From the NCBI RefSeq assembly GCF_028462125.1, contig NZ_CP115468.1, positions 2,721,559 through 2,785,558 of the forward strand: a stretch of 64,000 nucleotides of DNA, read 5' to 3'. Shown in pieces: positions 37,577 to 47,137 of this stretch. The stretch's first letter is position 1. Every line of letters starts with the position of its first letter. Below the pieces are notes generated by a model, which saw only the letters and a program-made list of their open reading frames with translations, was not told the origin of the DNA and made no database searches. A program made the translations under genes and the position numbers. Source of the stretch: Leptospira sp. GIMC2001 (lineage in GTDB: Bacteria; Spirochaetota; Leptospiria; Leptospirales; Leptospiraceae).

Positions 37577-38917
37577 TTACAGTTCGAGTTCTGCTTCTTT
37601 GTTACGTGCATTCCAGAACATATTGAATAAAGGATTGAAAATACTAGATCTCTTTCTAGACAATAAATCTCTTGTCCAAATTCGTAATATTTCTTTGTGA
37701 TGATTGATTGCAAAATCAGAAAACTCTCTTAGTTGTTTTGTTGAAGTTTTAGTCGATTGAAGTTCTCTATCTTTACGTCTCCAATGTCTCTCTGATTCTT
37801 GTCTTTCTTTAAAAACCAAATTATGCGCGTACTTATAATCATTGAGCGCTAGGCGATGGAACTTTTCCGATTTCCACCATAAGGAATCATCTGATACTTT
37901 AGAAGGTTTGATTTGATTGTTTTCGTCTAGAATATCATTACCGAAATAAAAAGGTTTATACAGAGATAAGCAAGGAGCTGAAGTTCCTGTTAGCCATACA
38001 GTCAACTTTTTGTTATTCTTAATCTCGAAAACCATTGAACCAGTTGTTTGGTAAGGGGTTAACATTCCTGAGGCATGCTGACAGATGGATCCATTATTGC
38101 CGTTCTCAGGAGAATAATTTGCAACATTATGAGAACGGAGAATATCCATGCTCTCCTTGACTCCAACTCCTTCTGTGAGCGAAAACATCTCTCCCATTTT
38201 TGTGACGAGCTGTAGCCTATGCTTGCCCTTATTCATCTTCGTTCGAAACCAATCATTGAATGTTTCTGCAAACGAGAAATCAGAATCGGATTTATGAAAG
38301 CCTAGCTTTTTTGCATAATCCATAAGACCCTTACTCGAAAACTGAAAGTCATTTGTGATTGATAGTATATTGGAAATTGCTTGGAATCCATTGATTTTTT
38401 TTGCAACCCAATGGCGATCCACAGTTTCTAGGATATAACTTTCGTTCGCATCACCTAATAAAAAACTATTGTGATGAAAAGATTCCATTCCCGAAAATCC
38501 AGAATTCGCATCTTGTCCAAATTCTTCAACCAAAGAAGTGATTACATCTAAAGCTTGAGCAGAAGTCTTGCAGCGCTCCAATGCAACTCGAACCAAATCC
38601 AGTCCAGTTAAGCCCATATTATTCTTGCTCATGGCTGCCTTAGTAAACACAGGAACATAACCAACAACTAGCCCATGTTCATTGGCACCCATTTCCGCTC
38701 CCCATGATGTTATGGGTTTGGAGAGAATGACTTCATAAGATTCTTTGACTTGGGAGATTTCTATATAACTTGTTTGTAATACTTTCTCTTTATTTTTGCG
38801 CTTAGGTAAATGAACGATTTCTTGTGCTTCATTCGGTTCACGATTGGAGTTCTTACCAAAAACCAATAAAGATTGATTCTTAGTTGCAGTTTTAGTCGCA
38901 AGAAATGTATCACTCAT
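37577..38917 (-). CDS. secernin-like C69/U34 family peptidase, nucleophile Cys replaced by Ser
   Basis: 446 residues. Ntn-hydrolase family of dipeptidases and secernins: the N-terminal SDTFLA plus GKNSNREPNEAQEIVHLP matches the family's CDTxxA...GKNSDRxxxExQ, and WGAEMGANEHGLVVG and ETVDRHWVAKKI follow. In the family the residue after the initiator Met is the Cys nucleophile; here that codon is AGT (Ser). Ser may act as an Ntn nucleophile, or the enzyme is inactive. It ends without an obvious terminator in the AT-rich gap and lies downstream of the ACIII operon terminator, so it is a separate unit. Confidence 0.8.
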   Translation of the reverse strand: MSDTFLATKTATKNQSLLVFGKNSNREPNEAQEIVHLPKRKNKEKVLQTSYIEISQVKESYEVILSKPITSWGAEMGANEHGLVVGYVPVFTKAAMSKNNMGLTGLDLVRVALERCKTSAQALDVITSLVEEFGQDANSGFSGMESFHHNSFLLGDANESYILETVDRHWVAKKINGFQAISNILSITNDFQFSSKGLMDYAKKLGFHKSDSDFSFAETFNDWFRTKMNKGKHRLQLVTKMGEMFSLTEGVGVKESMDILRSHNVANYSPENGNNGSICQHASGMLTPYQTTGSMVFEIKNNKKLTVWLTGTSAPCLSLYKPFYFGNDILDENNQIKPSKVSDDSLWWKSEKFHRLALNDYKYAHNLVFKERQESERHWRRKDRELQSTKTSTKQLREFSDFAINHHKEILRIWTRDLLSRKRSSIFNPLFNMFWNARNKEAELEL

Positions 38918-38943
38918 AATTTATTAAACATCAGGTTGAAAAT

Positions 38944-38970
38944 AAAAAAAAAGCCCGGATTTCCGGGCTC
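38944..38970 (-). terminator. intrinsic terminator of the ACIII operon
   Basis: On the minus strand the stem AGCCCGG/CCGGGCT with a short AAAT loop is followed by a T-run of nine. It begins about 20 bases after the stop of the last gene of the operon. Confidence 0.9.
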
Positions 38971-38987
38971 TTGTTAGCATAAATATC

Positions 38988-39464
38988 TCATTTGCCAAGC
39001 AAATCTTTGAGAGGGATTCGCTCTTTGGGTAGTTTGGCTAATGCTGGATATTCATAAGATTTATCATAATGAGTTTTATCTTCTGGATCGTAAAAATATT
39101 TATAATCTTTTACTTCACGTCTTGAATAGCGCCAGATAGATTTTTCTGGATCTTGGTTTGCGACAAAACATTTAGGATTCATAAATCCCGTATTGCTTTC
39201 AGTTTGCACTTTTACAAAATCTTTCGGTGACCATACATTGTGATTTCTATGATCAATTACTTTGACAACTGTGCGAACAGATACCTGCTCCAAAACTTTT
39301 GACTCGATAGATGCTTCGGAATACAAGGGAACCACTTCATCTAATTGAGCTTTTTCTGTGCTTGGATCACAAAGTTTATGATAGGTAACTTCTGCATTGG
39401 CAGCACAACCAATCATGGAAAAGGAGATTGCAGCGCAAATTGTTAGTTTTTTTAACTCTTTCAT
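38988..39464 (-). CDS. lipoprotein at the end of the ACIII operon
   Basis: 158 residues with lipoprotein signal (MKELKKLTICAAISFSMIGC). The mature part has strands of an SH3-like fold (VPLYSEASIESKVLEQV, TVVKVIDH) and four Cys in all. It starts 12 bases after actF, in the same transcript as the complex III genes, and is followed by the terminator. It may be a small accessory subunit or assembly factor of the complex; I do not recognise a named family. Confidence 0.6.
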   Translation of the reverse strand: MKELKKLTICAAISFSMIGCAANAEVTYHKLCDPSTEKAQLDEVVPLYSEASIESKVLEQVSVRTVVKVIDHRNHNVWSPKDFVKVQTESNTGFMNPKCFVANQDPEKSIWRYSRREVKDYKYFYDPEDKTHYDKSYEYPALAKLPKERIPLKDLLGK

Positions 39465-39476
39465 GTATTTCCCCTA

Positions 39477-40715
39477 CTATTGGTGGTGATTCAGGCAGTT
39501 GTCCAATCTTGGATCTCCGACCGGAATCAATTTGTTGGTTTCCAATTTTTTGAAAACATAAAAACCCATAAACCCTAGTGCACCGATGCTTGCACCCAAG
39601 GATAGAATGAATCCGATTACTGCAAAATTCTCAAAATTAGCTGGGAAAACCAACCAATAGATTTCGAGAATCTGAGAGAACAGAATGATAACCGAAATCT
39701 TAACTAAAGTGCTAAAACTTCTCTTATTCGGTCTATTTAGAAGTAAAAAGAAAGGAACAACAAATTTGATTGCTGGAACCAAAAGTGAAATGGATGCCCA
39801 TCCACCGGTCCATCTCTGCTCATAGAAAAATGTTTCTTCTGGAATGTTAGCATAAATGATGAGCATCAATTGTGAGAACGCAACATAAGCCCAGAACACT
39901 GTCATTCCAAGCATAAACTTACCGATATCATGCAAATGATTCTCGTTAAAGCTATCACCATAAAATCCTTTCTTCTTAAGCAATGCAGTGATGATTACCC
40001 ATACAGCAAGTCCTGTCTGGAGTGCTGCCGCAAAATTGTAAACACCAAACATTGTTGAAAACCAATGCGGAGTGAGTGACATGATCAAGTCAATTGCCGC
40101 CAAACAAAAAGATAGAGCAAAAAATACTATAGTTCCACCCGAAAGTTTTGCCATAAATTTTGTTTTATCAACGTCTTTGTCTGTATCTTGAGCTGTAGAT
40201 TTAGAGTAGAACAAATAAGCGAAAATAGACCACACAACTACATAAAATACCAACCTGAAACGAAAGAAATTCTCATTAAGGTATCCACTTTTATGTTTGA
40301 TCAATTCGTCAGTATCAACAATTCCCTCATGGGTCCACTCATATAGATCATGCATTCCGAGCATCACGCCCGCAAGTGGCAAGATCAAAAATGGAATAAA
40401 AGTTCCAATCGTCTCAAGAAGTCTTCTCAGAGTCACAGACCACATTGCACCCGTAATATGTTGAATTGCTGTAAAGAATAGAGCAATTGCAGACAGACCA
40501 AAGATGAGATAAGTCGCAACGAGAAGTACGGAATAGCCCATATTTGTGTGATGAGCATGTCCTGTAGCATCAAGGTGTCGAGAGTTCTCATGGCCAAATC
40601 CTATAAAGGCATAGGCTAAACTGATAATCCCGATTACGATCATGATTAGGAAGGTGTTTCTTAAACCACCATCCATTTTATAATTCAATGTTTTTTCTTC
40701 GAGTTTTACTTGCAT
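39477..40715 (-). CDS. actF: alternative complex III subunit ActF (quinol-binding membrane subunit)
   Basis: 412 residues with about ten membrane helices. NrfD-like integral membrane protein and paralogue of ActC that serves as the second quinol-site subunit in alternative complex III. Lies between the ActE and lipoprotein genes, 9 bases from actE. Hydrophobic segments such as NTFLIMIVIGIISLAYAFIG and MLGMTVFWAYVAFSQLMLII, with the AxxQxxLxIYANxPEE pattern, match the family. Confidence 0.85.
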   Translation of the reverse strand: MQVKLEEKTLNYKMDGGLRNTFLIMIVIGIISLAYAFIGFGHENSRHLDATGHAHHTNMGYSVLLVATYLIFGLSAIALFFTAIQHITGAMWSVTLRRLLETIGTFIPFLILPLAGVMLGMHDLYEWTHEGIVDTDELIKHKSGYLNENFFRFRLVFYVVVWSIFAYLFYSKSTAQDTDKDVDKTKFMAKLSGGTIVFFALSFCLAAIDLIMSLTPHWFSTMFGVYNFAAALQTGLAVWVIITALLKKKGFYGDSFNENHLHDIGKFMLGMTVFWAYVAFSQLMLIIYANIPEETFFYEQRWTGGWASISLLVPAIKFVVPFFLLLNRPNKRSFSTLVKISVIILFSQILEIYWLVFPANFENFAVIGFILSLGASIGALGFMGFYVFKKLETNKLIPVGDPRLDNCLNHHQ

Positions 40716-40724
40716 CGGTATTCC

Positions 40725-41324
40725 TTAGTTCTTCTTCCTCGAGTCGTATTCTTGCAATTTTCTGATGTATGCAACGAGCTTCCATCGGTCTTCAGGTTCG
40801 ATCTGGTAAGCATAACTTCCCATAACTCCACGACCCATAGTTACTATATGGTAGAGTTGTCCATCTGACCAACCTTTGATTTTGTCAGAGACAACCGAAG
40901 GTGGTGCAGTTGCAAATCTTGGATAAGGTCCAACTACATTTCCATTTCCTAAACCTTGATTACCATGACAAGGAGTGCAATAGGTTTGGTATTTCTGCTC
41001 ACCTTTTCTATAATCATCAAGCGATGGATTGGAAACAGGGCTCACCAAACCTTTACTAGGTGCTGGCAAATCATCTGGATTTAACACACTGATATATGGA
41101 TACGGAGTGTAGCCAACAGGAATAGCTCCATACGGCGGAATTCTTGAGGCAGATTTATTGCTAAAGAAAGTATCCTCTTCTTGGGCTTCTCTTGCATGTG
41201 AGTCATACATTTGATTGAAGTATTCCAATGGAGGAGTTTTGTATTTGCAATTGGCTACGGTCAGAATTGCAACCGCAATGAATACCAATTTCGTAGAGAA
41301 GAGTTTTGTTTCAGTCATTCTCAT
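40725..41324 (-). CDS. actE: alternative complex III subunit ActE (monohaem cytochrome c)
   Basis: 199 residues. N-terminal hydrophobic segment ending ILTVANC is a likely lipoprotein signal; one haem motif CTPCHG (about 113-118) with the downstream axial Met in GRGVMGSYAYQ. Takes electrons from the pentahaem subunit and passes them to a cytochrome c or oxidase. The ATG overlaps the actD stop by 4 bases. Confidence 0.9.
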   Translation of the reverse strand: MRMTETKLFSTKLVFIAVAILTVANCKYKTPPLEYFNQMYDSHAREAQEEDTFFSNKSASRIPPYGAIPVGYTPYPYISVLNPDDLPAPSKGLVSPVSNPSLDDYRKGEQKYQTYCTPCHGNQGLGNGNVVGPYPRFATAPPSVVSDKIKGWSDGQLYHIVTMGRGVMGSYAYQIEPEDRWKLVAYIRKLQEYDSRKKN

Positions 41325-41878
41325 GTCTCCTTAACGACGTCCACTTGTTTAGCGCCAAGGCTTCGGACAAAATTAACAACTTCGTCTTGTTTATAACCTT
41401 GAGCAGAAGTTGGAATCCATAGACCAAATTTATGGGATGTGAAATGAGGATTGTGGATTTTTCTTTCTAGTTTTGGAATTCCAGCAAGGTAACAAAACAT
41501 TCCGAAAGTATACATCCCTGCACAGAACACAGTCATCTCAAATGTAATGGGAATATAAGCAAACCAAGCATTGAGGGATTTACCACCAATATTAAGAGGC
41601 CAATCGTGCTGATGAGTGAGGTATTGGAAACCAAAACCCATAAGACAGCCAACTATCCCCATAAAAAATGTAACCCAAGGAAGACCTGATCTAGGAGTTC
41701 CCATTACTTCATCGATTCCATGAATTGGATACGGAAGCAAACAATCGAAACCTGAGTAATTCTTCTCTTTAGTTTTCTTCGCTGCGTCCATTATCTCAGC
41801 CTCGGTGTCAAAAACACCGAGAACTCCAGAATCCATTTCTTTATATTTGTGAAATTGTTCTTTTGTAAACCAATACAT
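41321..41878 (-). CDS. actD: alternative complex III subunit ActD (DUF3341)
   Basis: 185 residues. DUF3341 membrane protein with two helices (about 70-90 and 108-130) and an N-terminal cytosolic ferredoxin-like part; the sequence GVLGVFDTEAEIMDAAKKTKEK and the motif LPYPIHGIDEVMG are family-typical. Known subunit of ACIII without cofactor. One base separates it from actC; 4-base overlap with actE. Confidence 0.9.
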   Translation of the reverse strand: MYWFTKEQFHKYKEMDSGVLGVFDTEAEIMDAAKKTKEKNYSGFDCLLPYPIHGIDEVMGTPRSGLPWVTFFMGIVGCLMGFGFQYLTHQHDWPLNIGGKSLNAWFAYIPITFEMTVFCAGMYTFGMFCYLAGIPKLERKIHNPHFTSHKFGLWIPTSAQGYKQDEVVNFVRSLGAKQVDVVKET

Positions 41879-41879
41879 A

Positions 41880-43253
41880 TTAATGGTGGCCTCCTGATTT
41901 GGTTGGCATCACAGTTTTCACTTCAGCAACCGCAATCACTGGCATAATTCTACACCAAAGTAGAAAGAGAGTGAAGAAGATTCCGAAAGTTCCAACTAAC
42001 ATTGTGTAGTCAAAAATAGTTGGGCTATACATATCCCAACTGGATGGAAGGAAGTCTCTGTGAAGAGTCATCATGATCACAAAACGTTCAAACCACATTC
42101 CTATATTCACGAAAATAGAAAGTGTAAACATCACTGGGATGCTTGTTCTCATTTTCTTAAACCAGAAGAACTGCGGAGAAATTACGTTACAAGAAACCAT
42201 GATCCAATAAGCCCACCAATATGGACCGAAAGCACGGTTCACGAAAGCGAATCCTTCGTATTCGTTACCAGAATACCAAGCGATAAAGAATTCAGTCGCA
42301 TACGCAAGACCCACAATCATACCTGTAACAAGAATAATCTTATTCATGTTCTCCAAATGCTTCATGGTGATATAGTTCTTGAGGTTGAAAACTTCACGAG
42401 CAATTACCATCAGAGTCACAACCATTGCAAATCCGGAGAAAATCGCACCAGCAACGAAGTATGGAGGGAAAATTGTTGTATGCCATCCTGGAAGAATCGA
42501 AACCGCGAAGTCGAAAGATACGATTGTATGCACGGACAATACAAGGGGGGTAGAAAGTGCTGCCAAAATCATAGCAGTGATCTCCATATGAGACCATGCT
42601 TTTGCGGAGCCGACCCAACCAAATGATAATACATCATACATTTTTCTTCGGATTGGATCCGTTGCTCTATCTCGAAGTGCAGCTAGATCGGGAATCAACC
42701 CTAGATACCAGAATACAAGTGAGATGGAAAGATAAGTGGATACCGCAAAAGTATCCCAAATCAGAGGAGATCGGAAGTTCACCCAAAGCGGGCCTCTTTC
42801 GTTTGGATAAGGAAATAACCAAAATCCAAGCCAAGGTCGACCAACGTGAAGTATCAAGTTACTTGCAGCAACAATTACTGCAAAAATTGTCATCGCCTCA
42901 GCAGCACGGTTGATCCCCGTTCTCCATTGTTGTCTAAAAAGATACAATACCGCAGAAATCAAAGTTCCCGCGTGACCGATACCTATCCAGAATACGAAGT
43001 TTACAACAAAGAATCCCCACGAAACAGGATTGTTGATCCCTAAAATGTAGAGACCTTCGTAAAAAAGATAACCGATCACACAAATGTCGATTACTGTGAT
43101 TGTTGCCGCGATAGAAAACATCTTCCACCACAAGGATGTGGGGAAGGCTTCTGTCGGTTGAAGGATGTCATCTGTGACGTCTTTCGTAGTCTTGCCACCT
43201 GTTACCAGGTCAGGCAAGTCTAACTTTTCTCTGACTGAATCTGTCAATGCCAT
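41880..43253 (-). CDS. actC: alternative complex III subunit ActC (NrfD/PsrC-like)
   Basis: 457 residues, about ten membrane helices. NrfD-like quinol-oxidising membrane subunit; conserved parts include [38 protein letters not shown] and [19 protein letters not shown]. Together with ActF it binds quinol and may move protons. Located 20 bases downstream of actB. Confidence 0.92.
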   Translation of the reverse strand: MALTDSVREKLDLPDLVTGGKTTKDVTDDILQPTEAFPTSLWWKMFSIAATITVIDICVIGYLFYEGLYILGINNPVSWGFFVVNFVFWIGIGHAGTLISAVLYLFRQQWRTGINRAAEAMTIFAVIVAASNLILHVGRPWLGFWLFPYPNERGPLWVNFRSPLIWDTFAVSTYLSISLVFWYLGLIPDLAALRDRATDPIRRKMYDVLSFGWVGSAKAWSHMEITAMILAALSTPLVLSVHTIVSFDFAVSILPGWHTTIFPPYFVAGAIFSGFAMVVTLMVIAREVFNLKNYITMKHLENMNKIILVTGMIVGLAYATEFFIAWYSGNEYEGFAFVNRAFGPYWWAYWIMVSCNVISPQFFWFKKMRTSIPVMFTLSIFVNIGMWFERFVIMMTLHRDFLPSSWDMYSPTIFDYTMLVGTFGIFFTLFLLWCRIMPVIAVAEVKTVMPTKSGGHH

Positions 43254-43274
43254 ATTGGTTCTATTCTCCCCTCG

Positions 43275-46200
43275 TTAAATCGTGCTTCGGACTCTGGAGA
43301 GATAACTCACAGATGGTCCTACGTTTAGGTATTCCAACATCTTATATGATCTAGGATCTTTCATGATTTTGTAAACTTTCGAATTCGGATCATTGATGTC
43401 CCCGAAGCTAATTGCATCCGAAGGACAAGTTTGTTGGCATGCTGATTGGATTTCTCCGTCTCGCAACTTTCTACCTTGGTTCTTCGCATTGATTTTCTTC
43501 TCGGCAACTCTAGATGCACAGAAATTGCATTTTTCCATAACCCCACGTGAACGAACTGTAACTTCTGGGTTCAGTCCTAAATGACGTGGCGCTTTTGCTT
43601 TGTCTGTTCCAGTCCAATGTTCCATCCAGTTGAATCGACGAACTTTGTAAGGACAGTTATTCGAACAGTAACGAGTTCCCACGCAACGGTTGTAAACCAT
43701 ATCATTGGTTCCTTCCGATCCATGAACAGTTGCCGCAACCGGACAAACTGTCTCACAAGGAGCGTTCTCGCAATGCTGGCACATAACTGGTTGGTGAGCG
43801 ATTTCTAGAGTTTCTGGGTTTTCTGGATCTCCGATAAAATATCGATCGATTCTCATCCAAGACATTTCACGACCTACTCGAACTTCATCGCGTCCTACTG
43901 AAGGAACGTTGTTCTCAATACTGCAAGCTGTAACGCAAGCGCCGCATCCTGTGCATTGTGTAAGGTCAACTGTCATTCCCCATCGATAGCCTTTGTATTC
44001 AAATCCTGGATTGGCTCCAGTTGAACGAACAAGCTTGCCATCAACCAGAATTTTTGGAATTTCTGGTTCAGGAATATTAGCCGAAGGATTTGCTTTGAAT
44101 TCTTGGATCTTGGCAGAAATAACCAGTGGTCTTTCTTTCCATTGTGATCCCATCAAAACACCGGGCGACATCATGTTGTGCGCTTGAGTAGAAGCAAGTT
44201 TGTATTTCTTGCCCAATTTCTCAATCTTTACTGCGAAGCCAGAACTGATGATTCCATTCGATGTCGGGATTAAGAAAGGAACTACGCTCTTGCCAACTCC
44301 ATTGCCGATGGTTCCAACTTTTGATCTGCCGTAACCAAGAGCAATTGCTGTTGCATCTTTATGAAGTCCAGGTGTAACATAAGCTGCAAGTTCTACAGAG
44401 TTATTGCCGACTGTAACATTCACGAGATCATTGGTTGCAATTCCCAATTCTTTGGCAGCCTGAGGGCTGATCGCAAGATAGTTGTCCCAAGTAACTTTGG
44501 AAATAGGATCTGGCAATTCTTGGAGAATCGAGCTATTAGCCTGCTCTCCATCTTTGATCGCCAAACTATGATATAGCGCTAAAGTCAAACCAGCTGGTGC
44601 TGATTCCAATGGTTTGATTGTTCCTCTGAAAGAACGAGCATTTCTATCAGCAGAAAGTGATGCAACAGATCCGCCTACATAGAAACCAGAACGTAGATTG
44701 TCGTCCCAGTTACCACGGCCCTTCCATTTGTTCTGAATGTATTCGTAGAAATTCTTAGAACCAGCTATGCTTCCACCAGCCCAATCAATCATCGCGTCTT
44801 CGAAAGACTTAGAATTGAAAAGTGGACGAACTGTTGGTTGTTGGATAGCGAATAAGCCAGTTACTGGAGAGGAATCAGACCAAGACTCAAGGAAATGAGA
44901 TTTTGGAACAACCCATCCAACAGAACTTGCTGTCTCGTCAATTCTAGATGTTACCTGAACAACTAGTGCTGCTTTCTTGAGGCTTGCTTTCCACTCTTCT
45001 GCATTAGGAAGATTGTAGATTAAATTGAGATCATTGATAACCAATAATCCAACTTGACCTGCATCCAATTCTTTCTTAAGTGCTAGAAGATTTGCGTAGT
45101 AGTTTGTCTTACCATCAAATCTTACGCTTGATGAATCGATGGTTTTGCCATCGTTGCCAAGCATTGAGTTGATCATGTTGACTGCAATCTGTAGGTCGAC
45201 TGCATCTTTTGTTCCTGCTTGAGCGCCACCTGCAACTACAAGTGATGCACCTCGTGCACCGTTTAGAGCACGAGCAGTCGAGCGAATGAGTTCTGCAGTT
45301 ACGCCGAGTTCTTTTGCGGTAGCTTCAACATTGATTCCACCTACTCCAGATGCACCACTAAGTCCAAGATCAGACAGAGCTTTTGCGACAGCGAGTGCGA
45401 GCTTTCTCTGATCACCTGGTTTGATTGCGATACGTTGGTCTGCATTAGAACCAGTTGTTGTTGGATTGGACTCCGCTGCGATAAAAGTATTAACATCACC
45501 TTTACCTTGAACTAAAGTTCTTCTCTTGGAAAAATCTTTTTGGAATTCAACTGGAGAAAGCCAAGTTCCTAGGAAGTCTGCATCAATAGATAGGATTACT
45601 TTTGCTTTGTCAAAATGGTAATTAGGAACAATCGCCTTGCCATAAGAAAGTTCTTGACCAAGTGAAATTGCATCTTCTAAGAATGTAAGTTCAGATTCAT
45701 ATACTTTGCCGCCGCCAACAGACTTGAGGAAGTCTTCTGTAATCGCCTTAGAAGATGGAGAAGGCAATGACTTAGAAAGAATTCTAGTCTTACCTTTGTT
45801 ATCCGCAAGAACAGCAGTTATAGCTTTATTGAGAGCTACCCAATCGGAAGGATAGAATTTACCATTCTTAACTTCATGCGGATCTTGAACTCTGTCCGGA
45901 TCATAAAGATCAAAAATCGCAACTTGTCCCGATGAACAAAGTGCTCCTTGTGATACAGGATGATTGGGATTGCCTTCTAATTTTAGAGGGCGACCGTCTC
46001 TTGCTTTAACGATGGTTCCGCAACCTGCAGAACAAGCTCCACAAACAGACGCATAATGATAAGAGTGACCGTGCTTAACGAAATCGTATTGAGCGTTCTC
46101 ACCTTCATCTGGTTTATTTAGATTAACATAAGGAACAATCTTCTCAACTGGTTTTTGCACACAGTTAAGAGATGCCATTGCAACACTTGCCCCCATAAAC

Positions 46201-46367
46201 TTGAGGAAAGTTTTTCTATCGAAATCGCCCGCTTTTATCTTAGCGATAATTGGGTCAGGAGATGTGAAAAATTCTTGCTTCTGCAATTCTCTTTCTTCCT
46301 GACTGCCACGCAATTCATAGGATTGCCAATGTGATTTTTTATCTTTTTGGAAATTTGTTTCTTTCAT
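43275..46367 (-). CDS. actB: alternative complex III subunit ActB (molybdopterin-like plus iron-sulfur fusion)
   Basis: 1030 residues. N-terminal TAT-like segment FDRKTFLKFMGASVAMASLNC, then a molybdopterin-oxidoreductase-like domain (about 80-750; in ACIII it has lost the cofactor) and a C-terminal ferredoxin domain (about 780-1030) with Cys clusters CTGCGACVTAC, CQHCENAPCETVC, CVGTRYCSNNC and CNFC...CQQTC, enough for 4Fe-4S/3Fe-4S clusters. Carries electrons from quinol to the haem subunits. Follows actA by about 18 bases. Confidence 0.93.
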   Translation of the reverse strand: MKETNFQKDKKSHWQSYELRGSQEERELQKQEFFTSPDPIIAKIKAGDFDRKTFLKFMGASVAMASLNCVQKPVEKIVPYVNLNKPDEGENAQYDFVKHGHSYHYASVCGACSAGCGTIVKARDGRPLKLEGNPNHPVSQGALCSSGQVAIFDLYDPDRVQDPHEVKNGKFYPSDWVALNKAITAVLADNKGKTRILSKSLPSPSSKAITEDFLKSVGGGKVYESELTFLEDAISLGQELSYGKAIVPNYHFDKAKVILSIDADFLGTWLSPVEFQKDFSKRRTLVQGKGDVNTFIAAESNPTTTGSNADQRIAIKPGDQRKLALAVAKALSDLGLSGASGVGGINVEATAKELGVTAELIRSTARALNGARGASLVVAGGAQAGTKDAVDLQIAVNMINSMLGNDGKTIDSSSVRFDGKTNYYANLLALKKELDAGQVGLLVINDLNLIYNLPNAEEWKASLKKAALVVQVTSRIDETASSVGWVVPKSHFLESWSDSSPVTGLFAIQQPTVRPLFNSKSFEDAMIDWAGGSIAGSKNFYEYIQNKWKGRGNWDDNLRSGFYVGGSVASLSADRNARSFRGTIKPLESAPAGLTLALYHSLAIKDGEQANSSILQELPDPISKVTWDNYLAISPQAAKELGIATNDLVNVTVGNNSVELAAYVTPGLHKDATAIALGYGRSKVGTIGNGVGKSVVPFLIPTSNGIISSGFAVKIEKLGKKYKLASTQAHNMMSPGVLMGSQWKERPLVISAKIQEFKANPSANIPEPEIPKILVDGKLVRSTGANPGFEYKGYRWGMTVDLTQCTGCGACVTACSIENNVPSVGRDEVRVGREMSWMRIDRYFIGDPENPETLEIAHQPVMCQHCENAPCETVCPVAATVHGSEGTNDMVYNRCVGTRYCSNNCPYKVRRFNWMEHWTGTDKAKAPRHLGLNPEVTVRSRGVMEKCNFCASRVAEKKINAKNQGRKLRDGEIQSACQQTCPSDAISFGDINDPNSKVYKIMKDPRSYKMLEYLNVGPSVSYLSRVRSTI

Positions 46368-46385
46368 TATAAGGAATTCCTCCGA

Positions 46386-46919
46386 TTACCTGTGGCACGT
46401 AGAACAATCGTTAGGAGCATTGTTCTCTCGATGGCAGTCTACACAAAATCCCATATTAAGAGATTTCGATTGGCCAACAACTTCCGCTTCCGCGATGTTC
46501 CCATGACACTGAGAACAATCTACGCCTCGGTTGATATGCCTAGAGTGGTTGAAGTAAACAAAGTCTGGAGTATCATGTACTTTCACCCATGATACAGGAC
46601 GTTTGTTATTGTATTGTTCAGTGAGCCATTTAACATGCTCTTGCTTTGCTGCAACCCCGCCTAAGCCATGGCAATTCATACAAGTTGAGGATGGAGGGAC
46701 AGTCGCATGAGCCGAGTTGTCCACGCCGGTATGACAATACCGACAGTCTATCCCATTATCTCCTGCATGGATCTTATGGTTAAAGGGGATGGGTTGATCC
46801 GGTGTATAGCCTACATACCTTGAAGGTGATAGTATAAGGTATGCGACTGCCGCTACTACTAGTAGAGGCACGGATAATTTTAGGATTTTTTGATTCATTC
46901 GTTGAAATTCCTGTCCCAA
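46386..46919 (-). CDS. actA: alternative complex III subunit ActA (pentahaem cytochrome c)
   Basis: 177 residues with an N-terminal membrane anchor and five CxxCH haem motifs (CRYCH, CMNCH, CSQCH, CVDCH, CSTCH), the number expected for ActA. First gene of a seven-gene minus-strand operon. ATG at 46898 (MNQKILKLSVPLL) is an alternative start, placing the membrane helix nearer the N-terminus. The whole set replaces the cytochrome bc1 complex as quinol:cytochrome c oxidoreductase. Confidence 0.93.
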   Translation of the reverse strand: MGQEFQRMNQKILKLSVPLLVVAAVAYLILSPSRYVGYTPDQPIPFNHKIHAGDNGIDCRYCHTGVDNSAHATVPPSSTCMNCHGLGGVAAKQEHVKWLTEQYNNKRPVSWVKVHDTPDFVYFNHSRHINRGVDCSQCHGNIAEAEVVGQSKSLNMGFCVDCHRENNAPNDCSTCHR

Positions 46920-46997
46920 TTTCTCTTTCTACAGACAAGGAAAGTCGCTAGGCGAAAAAATGCAAGTATGTAAGAGATTTTGGAACTAAAAACTCAA

Positions 46998-47018
46998 AGT
47001 TGAGAACTATTCTCAACT
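46998..47018. promoter_or_regulatory. perfect 21-bp palindrome, candidate operator of the ACIII operon
   Basis: Arms AGTTGAGAA and TTCTCAACT are exact inverted repeats around a 3-base centre. The core resembles Fur-family boxes (TGAGAAxxATTCTCA type). It lies just downstream of the best minus-strand -10 box and about 80 bases before actA, the usual place for a repressor site. Which regulator binds is unknown. Confidence 0.6.
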
Positions 47019-47030
47019 AGACATTCGTAC

Positions 47031-47036
47031 ATTATA
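47031..47036 (-). promoter_or_regulatory. -10 box of the ACIII operon
   Basis: TATAAT on the minus strand about 110 bases before actA. The -35 region is weak, but an inverted repeat TCACTT-N7-AAGTGA (47049-47067) lies just upstream and might be an activator or second operator site. Confidence 0.45.
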
Positions 47037-47137
47037 ATTTACTAATAGTCACTTTTCGACTAAGTGAAATCTGATTGCATGTCAAAACTCGGCTCAGACT
47101 CTGGAAGTATGGGACTTGTTCTCTATATTGAAGCAAA

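Noticed and set aside
42060..42626. 188-residue plus-strand open frame inside actC
   Set aside because: It is the antisense shadow of a gene encoding a conserved membrane protein; composition is unnatural (very His/Asn-rich) and there is no ribosome binding site.
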